Shown: positions 13,247-30,665 of the stretch, piece by piece
Layout: each line of letters begins with the position of its first letter
Position numbering within the stretch: position 1 is the first letter of the stretch
DNA from: Dipteronia dyeriana
Lineage: Eukaryota; Streptophyta; Magnoliopsida; Sapindales; Sapindaceae
NCBI GenBank assembly: GCA_032871835.1
Contig: CM065299.1
Location: forward strand, 97,525,652 to 97,589,651
Reading direction: 5' to 3'
Length of the DNA: 64,000 nt
Translations under genes and position numbers: made by a program
Notes under the pieces: generated by a model
What the model was told of the DNA's origin: nothing
What the model saw: only the letters and a program-made list of their open reading frames with translations
Databases searched by the model: none

Positions 13247-14050
13247 GGCCAACTCTTCAAAATGGAGACCCAATCAACTCGAATGAATCTCTATATTGGG
13301 TAAATCGAGAAGAAAAAAAATAGAGATTAAGTTTTGATATCTATATATTTAGAGATCCAAATCCTCATACTTTATTTCACTATTCACCTTTTCTAATTTT
13401 ATCCTTATATTCATCTTTTAATTCCTTTCATTTCCTTTTTTGTTGAGATCTTTCATCAAAGTATAATATTGATTATATTTAAATAATTTTTAAATTTTTT
13501 ATTTATTACACCTTATATTTTAATCAATGAATTAAAAGTATTTTAATTCAAAATAAATATTTTTAAATCATTAATTTTAATCAATGTTTTAAAATCATCA
13601 ACAACATTAAAATCTTTAAATTAAAATATTACGATAGAAGAATAACAAAAAAAAATACATTAAAAATTAAAATAAAACCAACACAAATAACAATAAAATT
13701 TAAAACTTAACACTATTATTATTACAAGTCATTTGCACTCCTACCATATCAATTTGAAAACGGACCAAGTTACTAAAATTACTGGACAACCTACCTTGAA
13801 ATTGCCTGAAACTAGGTGAGAAAGTATAAATTAGACGTAAATATTACGTGTAGTAGAAAGTAAAAAAGTTATATCGGTAAAAAATAAAGTGTAGGAGACG
13901 GTTAGCTAAAAAAAAAAAGTAAAATAATAATATTTTATTAATTGGAGATCGTAAAATAGAGATCGATTGAAATTATAAATTTATAGAAATAAAATATTCC
14001 TGGAATATTCCATTTCCAATCTCTAAAATGGAGATAAATTTAGAGAACGA
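13247..14050. other. AT-rich insertion between chitinase copy 2 and its duplicated tail
   Basis: Begins GGCCAACTCTTCAAAATGGAGA right after the conserved CTCCTTAA of the 3' flank and ends near GAACGATTGGAGATGG. Both ends recall MITE termini with TGGAGA blocks. Internal sequence is AT-rich and non-coding. Probably a truncated MITE; limits are approximate. Confidence 0.4.
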
Positions 14051-14258
14051 TTGGAGATGGACATCAAATGTAACAGACCAAGTGTTTCTGGGACTGCCCG
14101 CAGTTCCAGAGCCTGCTTCGAGTGGCTATATGGAGCCTAATGTGTTTGTATCTGAGGTTCTACCGCCAATTAAGAGTTCTCCAGAATATGGAGGTGTCAT
14201 GCTCTGGTCTAGTCAATATGATAAGGGTTATAGCTCAGCCATCAAGGTCAATGTATAA
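14051..14258 (+). pseudogene. Class III chitinase 3' fragment (subfamily 1)
   Basis: Encodes the last ~68 residues of a chitinase, starting in [15 protein letters not shown] and ending YSSAIKVNV with a stop at 14256-14258. It lacks everything upstream, including the catalytic part. The 3' flank (ACTGTGGAGTAGG, TTCTTCTCC) repeats that of copy 2 and of the copy ending at 49192, so it is the tail of another tandem copy. Confidence 0.85.
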
Positions 14259-14667
14259 ACTGTGGAGTAGGTTTTCTTCTCCTTAAATGAAGTTTTACTT
14301 CTGGCTCTGAGGATATCTAATCAAGGTACTCGGGATGAAAAAAAAAAAATCACATAGCAAAAAGAGTTAACATGTATCAATTAGGACCGGTGTTTGAATC
14401 CGGAGTTACTTGTCAAACACATTTAGATCTTAAACCTCAAACATGGAGACAAAATTTAATAAAACCTACTTTTAAAAAATATAAATAATATTTAAATATA
14501 TTAAAATTAGATAATTAAAATATCATAATTAAGTTACAAGGGTAATATATGTGTCACAAGAATAAAAGAGTCTAACAGATGTCACAAGAGACCGGTATAA
14601 ATTAGATAGGAGTCAAAAGAGTTAAGGAGTTAAATAAGTGTCACGTAAGGTCAACGATAGACTCTGA

Positions 14668-15449
<782 letters not shown>

Positions 15450-16123
15450 TTCTCTCAGAAGCTTAAACAAACGAATCACCCAATATGAATTTATAAGGGT
15501 CATTTGATATTAAATATAGTCTTGCTTCTTTTATTATTGATGTCGCAACTATTTTTTTTTTTTTTTTTTTTAAAGTAATAAGGTTGACTTCATTTACTTA
15601 AGCCGATACAATCCTCTATTGTGATTTTTTTTCTAACAAAATGTCTGTTTTAGAAAACTCTTGTGGTATATTATATAACACATGTTAAGCTGTAAAACCA
15701 ACTTATATCAATCAACTGCTACCAAAACTATTACTCACAAGTCCACACTCACTCACTCTGTGGATTCATCTTTTGACGCTGTAGATCTCGTCTTCATGTC
15801 CCAGCGCTTGATTGGACGTTGCCTTCACATGATTATCATGTCTTCAAATACTACTTGTAAAACCTCAAAGTCCCAAATCTAAATCCATGGTCCAACTTGA
15901 TATAATGTTTCCAGTACTCCATATAGTCTAACAGAAATAAATTACATATATTTTATTATGTACTTGCAGCCTAACCTTCAAAAGTCATACCAGTTATTAA
16001 TTGCAGCGCCTAACCATGAGCCTAACTATGCAAAAACTTTTCGAAGAAATCTTTCCGACTTCAACTCATCAAAATGTCTATTAATTCCAGGAAACTTTAC
16101 ATAAGCTAGCAAAGTCTAAATAT
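15450..16123. other. Chitinase intergenic spacer (duplicated)
   Basis: From about 15845 the sequence (TACTTGTAAAACCTCAAAGTC, then CAGTACTCCAT, TGTACTTGCAGCCTAACC) repeats the spacers at 9650-10450, 35100-35300 and 51790-52017. Earlier parts are unique and AT-rich, with a T-tract near 15550. No gene. Confidence 0.6.
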
Positions 16124-16258
16124 GGGTACTGAACTTTCTCACCTGCAATTCTCTCTTTTCTGATTGCTTTGGTTTCTGAATCCAATGCCGGAGGCATTGT
16201 GGTTTACTAGGGCCAAGATGAGAGGGAGGAGAAACTCACAGATATATGTAACTCTTGA

Positions 16259-19319
<3,061 letters not shown>

Positions 19320-19373
19320 TGATTCTCTAATGAAGAAGCTTTAACAAATCACCCAATGATATGTATTTATAAG

Positions 19374-20626
19374 TAGGGGTGGTCGTTTATTAGATCGGTT
19401 CATTTTCCTAGTGAATCGATAAAAAACCGATACTATTCGGTTTTTGAAAAAATGATCAAATCCAATAAACTTTACAATTGTCAACCGATCAAAAACAGAT
19501 TGAATTGGACCCGTTCGGTTCGGTTCGGTTCGGTTTTTCGGTTTTGGGACTATTGGGCCAATTCACTTATTACACATTTTTTTCATATTTTTGGTTTTGG
19601 CCAAATTTGACTAAAATTAACTTATAGACTTAAAAGGAATTTCATTTGGGCTTGATCAAATTGATTTTATTAGTTATAGATAGAGAAATTGATTTTACAA
19701 GTTTAAAATAATATTTATAAATTAAAAAAACACTTCCTGATACATTAAAAAAAAAAGGATCAGGCATCTGATATACCCAGATCTACCCATATCAGTATGA
19801 ACATCAATTCAGATCAATATGAACATCACCTTCATCATTAATAAACCAATAAAAAATCCTTGTAAAAAATCACAAACCAGAAAAAAAAATCACAAAAAAG
19901 TCAAGAATAATCTCTTGCTAATCTCTTGCTAATCTCCTTCACATACTAAAGCCTAAATGAGATCAGAAACCAACTTATTACCAGATTCAACCGCAATATC
20001 AAATTCTCAATAAACAACCCAACATTAGAACTCCATTTCTCAGCACATCACACAAACCAAATAAAAAACAAATAAACCAATTATCTTTCAAAACAAAATC
20101 AACCAAAAATAATAGAAGAAAAACTAAAAAATGTTAGTAATTATCACAGGGAGACTTCTTCAAAAACAAAAACAGAAAACACACACAGATAGTCGTGATC
20201 ATTCGCTTGAATCGCTCCAGCTGGTTTCATTGCCGATGGAAGTCAGGTCTAGAGGAAACAATGGAGGATCTCCTTGAGGCGGATGAAGAATGGCAGATGC
20301 AGAGTGCCAGAGGGATGAGCAATGAAGCAGCAGACCAGAGAGAAGTGAGTTACAGGGACCACAGAGAGAGAGATGAGTTGAGAGGATTTAGGAATTGTTC
20401 TTTGAAAGGGTAAAGGCAGCTGAATGCCTAGAAAAAATAGGTTTTTTTTTTATATATAGTGGTTCGGTTCGGTTTTTCGGTTTGAGGTAGTGAACCGGAA
20501 ACCGAACCAAAATTATCGGTTTTTAAAATTCAAACCGAACCGAACTGAACCAGTAAGAGGTAGAAAACCGATAAAAAACCGATTGGACCGGTTCAGTTCG
20601 ATTTATTGGTTTTTTGCCCACCCCTA
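19374..20626. mobile_element. Non-autonomous hAT-like element, 1253 bp
   Basis: Starts TAGGGGTGG and ends CCACCCCTA. Subterminal GGTTCGGTTCGG repeats stand at both ends in inverted orientation. The 8-bp duplication TTTATAAG (19366-19373, 20627-20634) is perfect. The related chitinase flank at 15488-15500 reads AATTTATAAGGGTC with no insertion. No transposase is encoded; the small frame at 20195-20413 shows no known domain. Confidence 0.92.
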
Positions 20627-20768
20627 TTTATAAGGGTCGTTTGACAATAAATAAAGTCTTTCTCTTTTTATTATTGATATCACATCAATTTGTTTTTCCG
20701 ATTTATGTGGTAGTTAAATTAGTTTAACCTCAAAAGATAATTTGCTCCTCCAATACATGCGAAGAATC

Positions 20769-23768
20769 TGTTGGGGATGATGATTGAAACGATGAATCAC
20801 GAAATCTTCTTGCCTAATATATGCCCATAACTCATAGCAAATAATAACGTCAATAGTATAAAAATAGATGAGAGAAAGTAAACCAATCACAACACAAGAT
20901 ATACGTGGAAAACCCAAATCGGGTAAAAAACCACGGGCAGTCAGGACGACAGAGAGAAATTCCACTATATGATAAATTATTATAACATATATTCTAGGAT
21001 TCTCTCTCACACCTAAACCTCAAACTACACTCACAAGATCCTTACCAAGAACCCTACAATATCCCCTAGCTCTCCCTTAAATATCACCCACAGATCTCTA
21101 GCTTGATCCACTGATATTCTCTTTGATCCCTTGATGGATATTCCTATGGGTCTCTCACCCGGATCTCTCCACTCTATCCACTCTCTGATGTTACATGGTG
21201 TTTCTTGACTCCACACACAAAATAACCTAGATACATAGTCTATTTATACTGGTTACAGAGAGTTTAACATAAGAGGAAATCCTACTCCTAAACGTACAAG
21301 ATTTACTTATTCCACATAAATACTATTTCCTATTTATGACAAGTTTTCTTGTTAGGGAGAAATCTTTTTCCTTCAAGTACAGGACTTTTCTATTCTTCAT
21401 GAAGACAAACACTTTCCTTTTCCGATTAGCACAAGAACTTCCAGAAATATAACTTTTCCTTTTTTTTCTCACGCAACATTCCTGATCTAGGCAAGATGCA
21501 TCGTTTCCGCGATCTAGGTCGTGGTGTGCACCCCGCTTCCTATACCATGGAAGGCCACTGGAGATGACCGCTCTGAATACTGCGGTCTATGCCTTTGTCT
21601 CTGTCGCGGTCTACACCGCGTAGTCTCACAGGAGTTCGACTGCTCCTTATGCTGCGGTCTTTGCGCTTGTCTACACCGTGGTCTACACCGCAGAACCTAC
21701 CAGAATTTGTTTCTTCAATTCTACTTCATCTTCAAACCTCCATCAAACACCATCTTCAACTTACAAACGTTATCCCATGTCTCTATGAAGTTCCACATCA
21801 ATTGAGTCTTGTTTGGTTAACATTGGGTTCATTTGAGAATACGAGCAAAAACCTAAGAATTCTCCCATTTGCCTTGAATTCTCAAGACCTTTGTCCACAA
21901 CCACGATTCTTATCACCAAGAATCAACATACCCCACCACAAGGTATAACCACTTAGGAACGAACCATCCTAACATTTTTTTTCTTTCTTCCATTTGCTTT
22001 ATGTTCATTGTTCCGACACCATGTCGAAAATAACCTGTTGAAATTGTGGTGCAATTCCCCACGTCAGATTACCAAGGAGTTCGTCAGCCATCGACATCCT
22101 TGTCCACCATACACCTTGCATCACTTTCTGACCAATGCTTTGTGCACAATTATGGACCACTAGCAGCAATCATATCCTCTTCCATGTCAGTGGGGAAAAC
22201 TGCCAAAAGAATAAACATGTCCTTACATCATCCAACCCTGTGAAAGACCTTTCGTCCTTGCATCACATACTTGGTGAAAGACTTGCTACTAGAACGGGGA
22301 GCGCTTTACCGAATAAGCTCTACACCATCACCAGATATTTTTAGCATTAATTTTTTTTAATATTCAATTAGTGCCTTGTGTAACCCAGATTGGATCTTCA
22401 TGACTTATACTTGCCACCACAAGCCCAAAAAAAAAAAGGTTCTCCTAAATCTCTATTTTTCTTTTCATCAAACCCACTGAGTTCGAAACTGCTTTCACGA
22501 CGTATCTTCTTTGCCAAACCATACTAGGCAACCATGAATCATCATCCCAATACCACCAAGTCCTCCAAACAATCTCCCGTAAAGACTTGTAAAAAAACAC
22601 CATTGCTAACCATAGCTACCAATTCCTCCATACGACATATCGTAAAGACTTGAAATCGCCATCGTCAACCAAGGCTCTGATACCAATTGTTGGGGATGAT
22701 GATTGAACCGATGAATCACTGAATCGTCGTACCTAATATATGCCCATAACTCATATCAAATAATAACGTCAATAGCATAAAAGTAGATGAGAGAAAGTAA
22801 ACCAATCATGACACAAGATATATGTGGAAAACCCAAATCGAGTAAAAAACCACTAGTCGTCAGGACGACAGAGAAAAATTCCACTATATGATAAATAGTT
22901 ACAACCATATATTAATGATTCTCTCTCACACCCAAATCCCAAACCACACTCACAAGATCCTTACCAAGAACCCCACAATATCCCCTAGGTCTCCCCTAAA
23001 TATCACCCACGGATCTCTAGCTTGATCCATTAATATTCCTTTTGATCCCTCGACGGATATTCCTATGCGTCTCTCACCCGGATCTCTCCACTCTCTGTTG
23101 TTATATGGTGTTTCTTGACTCCACACTCAAAATAACCTAGATATAAGGTCTATGTATACTGGTTACAGGGAGTTTAACATAAGATGAAATCCGACTCCTA
23201 ATCGTACAATAGTTACTTGTTCCACATAAATACTATTTCATATTTATGACAAGTCTTCTTGTTAGGGAGAATTTTTTTTTCTTCAAGTACAGGATTTTCT
23301 TATTCTTCGTAAAGACAAACTCTTTCCTTTTCCGATTAGCACAAGAACTTCCAGAAATATAGCTTTTCCTTTTTCTTCTTACGCAACATTTCTGATCTAG
23401 GCAAAATGCATCGTTTCTGCGGTCTAGGTCGCAGTGTGAACCCCGCTTCCTATACCGTGGAAGGCCACTGGAGATGACCGTTCCGAATACCGTAGTCTAT
23501 GTCTTTGCCTCCGCCGCGGTCTTTACCGCGCAATCTCACAAGAGTTCGACCGCTCCCTATGCCGCGGTCTGTGCGCTTGTCTACGCCGCGGTCTATGTCG
23601 CAGAACCTACCAGAATTTGTTTCTTCAGTTCTTCTTCATCTTCAAACCTCCATAAAACACCATCTTCAACTTCCAAACATTATCCCATGTTTCCAGAAAG
23701 TTCCACATCAATTGAGTCTTGTTTGGTTAACATTGGGTTCGCTTGAGAATACGAGCCAAAACCTAACA
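20769..23768 (-). mobile_element. Non-autonomous copia-type LTR element, 3.0 kb, both LTRs
   Basis: Two LTRs of about 1.08 kb (20769-21856 and 22689-23768) flank an 830-bp non-coding interior. The perfect 5-bp duplication GAATC stands at 20764-20768 and 23769-23773. Next to the right LTR, GGCTCTGATACCAAT (22674-22688) is the complement of a tRNA-Met primer-binding site (TGGTATCAGAGC), giving minus orientation. AAATGGGAGAA (complement of 21857-21872) next to the left LTR fits a polypurine tract. No gag or pol remains, so it resembles a large TRIM or deletion derivative. Related LTRs are at 10947-11817 and 59518-61567. Confidence 0.9.
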
Positions 23769-23773
23769 GAATC

Positions 23774-24102
23774 TCACCTCCTCTGGTGTGGTAGGAGCAT
23801 ATATATCCTCTTCCATCTATTGCTCTATTATTATTTTTTTTGTAGTTTTCTTTTTATATTTTAAAATTTCCAATGTCATTTATATTTAATAAAAATTTAT
23901 ATTTGTTTTTTTTAAATGTATTTGTTCATTAATTATGAGTTTTTTGTTGAATCCTTTAGTTGATAATTTGTGATGAATTTTTAACTTATTTTTAATTTAC
24001 AATTTACAATAGAAAATTAATAGGAAAAGTACAAAGGCCAATTATAAACCCCGTTTTCGTTTTCGTTTTCGTTTTCAGTTTTAAAAAACAACGAACCAAA
24101 AA
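23774..24102. other. AT-rich spacer, no gene
   Basis: Holds a short GTTTTC tandem tract (24048-24078) and otherwise unremarkable AT-rich sequence. Confidence 0.5.
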
Positions 24103-24712
24103 CGCCTCAAATTAACATAACCGGTGACTGCGAAAGAGCCTCAAACAGTAGCCAAAAATTAAGCAAATGCATTGTTTTGGCCAAACATGAGGTTCTTTAA
24201 AGTGCTTTTCTATCCAACTTTCTCTGGAATTTCCCTTTTTCTTAAATCTCCCCAATTGAAGACCCCCCTTCTTTTAGCACCAATATTGAGGACAAAAATG
24301 AGGCACTTCAAAGTGGATTTCTCTAAACTTTCTCTGGAATGTCTCTCTTTAATTTTTATGAAAATGGGAAAAAAAAACTATTTTATCATTTTAAAATTAA
24401 TATAATATTTTTTATATTAGTGTCTATTATAAGTAATTTGGTCAAATATTTTTAATTTAAATAAATATTTAAAATATCATAACTAAATTAATAAATAATT
24501 TATTAAAAAAATATAAGGATAACATATAGGAGTCACATGAGTCAAGGAGTCAGAAATGTGTCATATAAGGCCAATAGAAGTTAAATAAAGTTACAAACAC
24601 CAATTCTTCAACAAAAATCCTTGTGAGTACAAATATAGCAATCCTAACAAATTTAAGAATTCATGGAAGAAATGAACTTCATCAATTAAAGCCTATAAGT
24701 TCCATGTGAGGG
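24103..24712 (+). pseudogene. Two short chitinase fragments (subfamily 2)
   Basis: 24103-24172 matches the region of the AGHCE and [11 protein letters not shown] stretch. 24600-24712 matches the [19 protein letters not shown] region, with stops. Between them is an AT-rich block also present at 58570-58800. The second piece stops where the GGGGAT-rich MITE begins. Only relics. Confidence 0.7.
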
Positions 24713-25340
24713 ATGGATATAGGCCCCCCTATCCCCATCCCCATCCCCACTTCCCAGACTCTTCCCCCGTCCCTCCCTATTTCCCCATTTGAGAAAAATA
24801 GGATGAAGATTTTTGGGGGGGGAGGTATATCCATCCCCATCTCCAGTTCCTCATTTTTTTTTATTTTTTCCGTTTTTCCTCGTCTTCCCTTTACCCCCGG
24901 TCCCCTATTTTCCATTTTTCCATTTAACTATAAATTATAAATTAAACTAAAAAATATATATTTCATTACAAATAAAAAATATAATCCATTAATGTATTAC
25001 AAATACAAAATAAAGTGTTTCAAATAATTCAAAATTTAAAACTAAACCAACTTCATATATGAAGTAATACAAACAGTTTTTTAATAAAAAAAACTTCACA
25101 TAATAATTAATCTAAAGAGATTAATAGCTAATTCATTGCTAAGTACTTTGAAAAATCTCTAGGACTAAGTTTTGAAGGTAAAAAGAGTAAGTGTGTTTAT
25201 ATATGTAGGGTTTCAAAGAATAAAAACTAAAAATAAAATATATATTACAATTATATTTATATTTATATATGTTTAGGGGAAATGGAAAAATGAGGATGGG
25301 GAGGGTTCACCTATCCCTATCCCCCCTACCAATTTCCCCA
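24713..25340. mobile_element. MITE-like element with CCCCAT-rich ends, copy 1
   Basis: Starts AGGGATGGATATAGG and ends AATATATCCC. Both ends carry runs of CCCCATCCCC or GGGGATGGGG, and the middle is AT-rich. A relative in the opposite orientation lies at 37232-37805, with the same AAATAGGAAAATAGG-type inner border. No target duplication could be confirmed. Confidence 0.55.
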
Positions 25341-25411
25341 TTTTTCTAAAAAATATATCCCAAAATGAAGATGATGGTGTGAGGATTTGGTACCCGAGGA
25401 AAAGTGTGGAT

Positions 25412-26992
25412 CTCTAATCCCACTTGCTTGCAAAAAGCAATATCATATATTGATGCGTGTTTATATATATATATATATATTGATTGATTGATTGTTTTTT
25501 CTTTTTTCTTTTTAATTGATTCACGCATATAAGTGTTTGTATCATATGCAAACAATACGTGTGTCTTGGTTTTATCTTCTTTTAAATATTTAAACACACA
25601 CACACACATATATATATATTGATAAAGCTAATCAATTTAAATCTTATAAGATATCTCATATCTTTAAAGATATTAATTAATTTGTTTTGAATTCAAACTC
25701 TTTAAGTTCAAAATTAAGTATCTAATTTAATAAAAATAAAATAATCAAATTATCTTATTTTAAAAAATTAAATATCAATCAAAACCCTCCAACTAATGAT
25801 TAATTATATAATTAAATAATCTAATTATTTAATTAACATAATCATTATCATCCATTAATTAAATAATCTCATTATTCAATTAATTCGCGAATAAATACGT
25901 ATCACTTTTGTAACACAATTAATTGGACAATCCAATTAATTAACCGTGACCCTTGTTACCTAAATCGACCGGGGTAGCAAGGGGATCTAATGGATCCACA
26001 GTATTTTGAGCTCCAATAATCCTCGGAATCATTAATTAAACTTTTTAATTAATATTCCTTGGTTATTAACTCCGGTGTTATTCCACTAAAAACCTCGAAG
26101 CTGCACTCTTTCAACTACATACACTTTTACACATACCGATATAACTCGGTGTCTATCGATATAACTATTACATATGATGTGATCCTCCACAGTAGTTCAT
26201 AATTAGAGATAGTTCATAATTAGAGATAGTTCATAATGTATGTTATACCCTTTTAATTACATATATCTTTTAAGTACCGTTGATTCTCTAATGGACAATA
26301 AATCCTATTTCCTTACGGAATTAAGAGAGCGCTCATATTGTCCAAGCCCCGAATCAACCCTTAAAGGAATTACCATCTACTTCTCACAAGAAGGAGTGGA
26401 TTCCACTATTGTGTACAAACCTTCCCAGCCACAAGCCCAACCGTAATTCCAACATATGGAGCATGTTGATTGGGAATCGCATCCGACCTCACCCATGGTA
26501 TATCAAAGACCACGATCTAACCCGAAGGAGTCGATAAGACACTCAGAATTAAGATCACTGACATATAGCCATCATTAGTTGATATATATGAATCTCATCG
26601 GTAAACGGAACTTGGTGAGAGATTCATATAGATCATGGCCCAGACCTATATGATGACATCATACAAGGGGTGACTCCATTCACATATCTCATATGAATGA
26701 TTCAAGATAGAATTACCGTACATTACGGAATGGACCATAACTTTGGATTAACCATAAATAAAGTACCCAGCTTTATTTGCTATCTATGAACTCTTTAGAT
26801 TGCACGTCTCTTACTATATCCATATGTATATGACATTTATATACACAGTTCGAGATTACATCTGGCAATCTTGGATGTTAAATATATTCAGAAGTTATAA
26901 AATAAACAACACAACAAGAATGAATTGAACTTTTCTTTATTTATTTCATAAATTCATTTACAAATTACATCTTTAAGGCATAAACCTCAATA
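25412..26992 (-). mobile_element. 3' LTR of a copia remnant (minus orientation)
   Basis: On the minus strand a polypurine stretch AAGTGGGAGA (complement of 26994-27003) directly follows the pol remnant, and the LTR then runs left. It contains a TATA-rich part and simple (TA)n and (CA)n runs. The far end is lost near 25412. Its outer ~280 bp recur inverted at 29905-30096 plus 33749-33880. Confidence 0.6.
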
Positions 26993-26997
26993 ATCTC

Positions 26998-29904
26998 CCA
27001 CTTGCACTAAAGCATGTGAGGCATGTTTCATAACCCTAGACCATCTAGGTGACCCAAAAACACTTTAGCCGGTAAGGTCTTCTCAAATGGATCAACACGA
27101 TTGTCTTATGAGGCTATCTTGGTTACAATCACATCTCCTCTCTGCACTATCTCCCTAATGAGATACTTTCTCTCTATATGATTCCCTCTTTTGTGGCTTC
27201 TTGGTTCTTTGGAACTAGCCACAGTACCACTGTTAACACAATAAAGTGTGAAGAACTTATCCAGATCTGGAACAACTTCCAGATCACATAAGAACTTATG
27301 GAGCCAAACAGCTTCTTTAGTAGCTTCACAATCGGCTACATATTCGGCTTCTATGGTGGAATCAACAATGCAAGATTGCTTAATACTTCTCCATACAATG
27401 ACCACCACCTAGGGTGAATACTGATCTAGATGTGGATTTCTTAGAATCCCTGTCTGACTGAAAATCAGAATCCGTGTATCCTAAAGGGATCAAATCCTAT
27501 CCGGAATACACTAACAAATAAATTCTCGTTCTCCGAAGATACTTGAGAACATTTTTTACAGTAACCCAATGATCCAATTCTGGGTTGGACTGGTTTCTAT
27601 TGACCACTTTCACTGCATAGCAGATGTCCGGTCTCGTGCATAACATAGCATACATGAGACTACCTACTGCTGATGCATAGGGTACACGTCTCATATCCTC
27701 AACTTCTTGAGGTGTCTTAGGATACTGTTCCTTAGACAAGCGAACTCCATGCATGAAAGGTAAATTACCTTTCTCAGAGTTCTACATCGAAAATCGTACA
27801 AGAATCTTGTCGATATATGATATCTGAGACAGTGCTATGAGTTTGTTCTTACGATCCCTTATAAGCTGGATCTCTAGAACATAACTTGCCTCTAGGGGTG
27901 GGCATTAAGTTCGGAACCAAACCGAACCAAAAATAGACTGTTCGGTTCAGTTTGTAGCTTCATTTCTGTTTAATCTGATTTAAAAAATTGAAAACCGAAA
28001 AGTTTTCGGTTCAAACCGGTTTGGTTTTCCAAAACCGGTTTAAACCAAATTGAACAGCCATAAATCCCTAATAAAGTGCACAATATAAGTTTTTTTAAAA
28101 AAGAAACCTAAGCCTTTTCTAATCATTTAGAATTTCACCTCTCAGTCGCTCCTCTCTCAACTCTAACAACATCAATGACTCCGATCTTGTTCCATGACTT
28201 ATCTCGTTCATCTCTAGCCAAGGTTGGTCTTCTTTTTCTTCTCGTTCATCTACTGATTCTACACACTAGCATCCTCATTTTCTTTTTGTCTTATTTTCTC
28301 AGCCGCACCTTAGACTTCAACTCTATTTCATCTCTCTGGTCTCCAGTCAACGTTTAATCAAGGTTTGTCTCTAATCTCATTCTTGTTTTTGCATCTGTTG
28401 GATTAAAGTGTTCGAATGTGCCTGTGAGCTTGGATTATTTTGAGTTGACCACCTATTTCAAATTAAAGTGGGATTTACCCTAAAACAATGATCAGAGTGG
28501 GATTTACAAACTACCTTAGAAGTGGGAAAATGATTTTCAAATACTAATTGCAATTACCGTTAGTTCCCGTCCACTGATTTGATGAATAAAATGATTTTTC
28601 AGTTGTTGTTAGTTCTAATATGTGATAAACAATGTAGATTGAAAAACCCCTAATTTTGTGTTGACCACCTGTAATTGATTGAGAAAGCCCTAATTTTGTT
28701 TCGACTACATAATTTGTGTTGATTTTTACTATTTTTTTTATCTATTAGTTGATTTGATCCAACATCTGACTATGATCCATTTTTGCAATTTATGAAGAAT
28801 GAAGAATTGAACCTTGAAGTTTAACAGTTATTTTGATTTTATTCTTTATTGTTTTTTATTTATTTCAGAATATGACTGTAATTTTCGAATTTGATAGATT
28901 AATTTGAATTTCAACTTATATTTTGGGATTTATTTATCTTTGAACTTTGAGGTTTGAAGACATTATTAAATTATAAATTTATCATATATTCAATTACAGG
29001 TTCTCTGTTTCTTTAGTTTTTTGTGAATGAATAATTAGTTTTTTGACTTATTGCATGTAAAACAGGTCTCTATTGGCTTAAAGTTAGTGTCCAAAGCCCC
29101 ATTAAATTACAAAATATGTATAAAAAAGACTCATTCAGCCTATCAGGCCTTAGGCCAAAAACTGAAATGAACCGAACCGATAGAAACCAGTTCAGTTCGG
29201 TTGCTAAATCTTATTCGATTTAAACCGGTTGTCAATTTTTAAAACCAATTTTTTTTTTGTTCAGTTTGGTTTTGGCCAAAACCGAACCGAATCAAACCAC
29301 GTGCACCCCTACTCTCCTCTCCCAAATCTTTCATTTGGAATTGGCTAGCCAACCATCCCTTTACATCAGACAACACAACCACATCATTCCCAATGAGTAG
29401 GATATCATCTACGTATAGGACTAAGAAAAGTACATTTTTGCCAATGATGCGTTCGTAGACAAAGCTCATCGACGTTCTGCTCGAAGCCATAAGTTTTGAT
29501 CACATCATCAAACCTGATGTTCCAAGATCTAGATGCTTGCTTAAGTCCATAGATGGACCTTTGCAACTTGCAAACCTTTTGCTCTTGATCAGGAGACATG
29601 AATCCCTCTAGTTGCATCATATAAATGCTCTCGTCAAGATTGTCATTCAAGAATGCAGTCTTGACGTCCATTTACCAAATTTCATAATCAAAATAGGCAG
29701 CAATGGATAAGAGAATCCTAATAGACTTAAACATAGCTACTGGCGAGAAGGTCTCTTTATAATCAATCCCCTTTTTGTGGGTATAACTCTTGGCCACTAG
29801 CCTTGCCTTGAAGGTCTCTACCTTTCCGTATACTCATCTCTTTCTCTTGTAGATCCACTTACACCCTATGGGTTTTACCCCATTTGGTAAGTCTACAAGA
29901 TCCT
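26998..29904 (-). pseudogene. Copia pol remnant (reverse transcriptase and RNase H), interrupted
   Basis: On the minus strand the remnant starts near 29904 inside the reverse transcriptase (DLPNGVKPIGCKWIYK). It continues with MDVKTAFLNDNLDESIYM (29671-29618) and the YVDDILLIGN active-site motif (about 29420-29390). After a hAT insertion at 27893-29311 come RRVPYASAVGSLMYAMLCTR (27700-27640) and an RNase H part with QSCIVDSTIEAEYVA (27370-27330). Integrase and gag are missing. There are several stops and frame changes. It ends at a polypurine tract and LTR. Confidence 0.85.
27893..29311. mobile_element. Non-autonomous hAT-like element in the copia RT gene, 1419 bp
   Basis: Starts TAGGGGTGGGCA and ends TGCACCCCTA, with inverted AACCGAACC/GGTTCGGTT subterminal repeats as in 19374-20626. 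It is flanked by CTTGCCTC (27885-27892) and CTCTCCTC (29312-29319), 6 of 8 identical. The RT sequence continues across it. Confidence 0.85.
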
Positions 29905-29975
29905 ATTCAAAACAAATTAATTAATATCTTTAAAGATATGAGATATCTTATAAGATTTAAATTGATTAGTTTTAT

Positions 29976-30016
<41 letters not shown>

Positions 30017-30665
30017 CATGATATATATGTTTAAATATTTAAAAGCAGATAAAACCAAGGCACACATATTGTTTGTATAATATACAAACACTGATGTAAT
30101 GTTGTAAATCTGGAGTGGCCTGGGTCATTAAGCATGACCTGTCGAGGCCTGTTTTTGAAAACGGTGGCACGACATGGCCCAATGTCCTACCTCAGGCGGG
30201 TAGTGCTTGCAGGCCGTGCGGGGCCCGTCCACGGGCCGTTCCATAATCATTTTTGAAACCAATTTTTAAAAATTAAGTTTGTTTGGGTTTTGAATTTAGG
30301 ATTTACGAAAAATATAGTAATATACAAAAAAATTGTTTGTTCTATCAATTTAACAATTCAATTATATAAATGTAATTTTCAAATTAATTTGTTTATGTTT
30401 TGAAGTAATTAATATGAAAAATAATAATTCAGTAAAGATAAAGTAATACAAAATAATAAAAATAGATGTAATTACGAAAATATGAAATGAACAATTTTTT
30501 ATTTATTTAATTATTTTTCATTTATGGAATTCAGTATTACATATTTATATGATTGCCTCATTAAAAACCGTACCAAGAAAAACCCAGTGGTATAAAAACT
30601 TGGCAAGGGAAAAAGAGTGCAATTGTATTACAACTTACAAGTAAATACACATGTAAAAGTATAAC

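Noticed and set aside
24682..24940. Opposed Gly/Pro-rich reading frames
   Set aside because: Products of CCCCAT/GGGGAT repeats, open on both strands by composition; same for 37231-37888.
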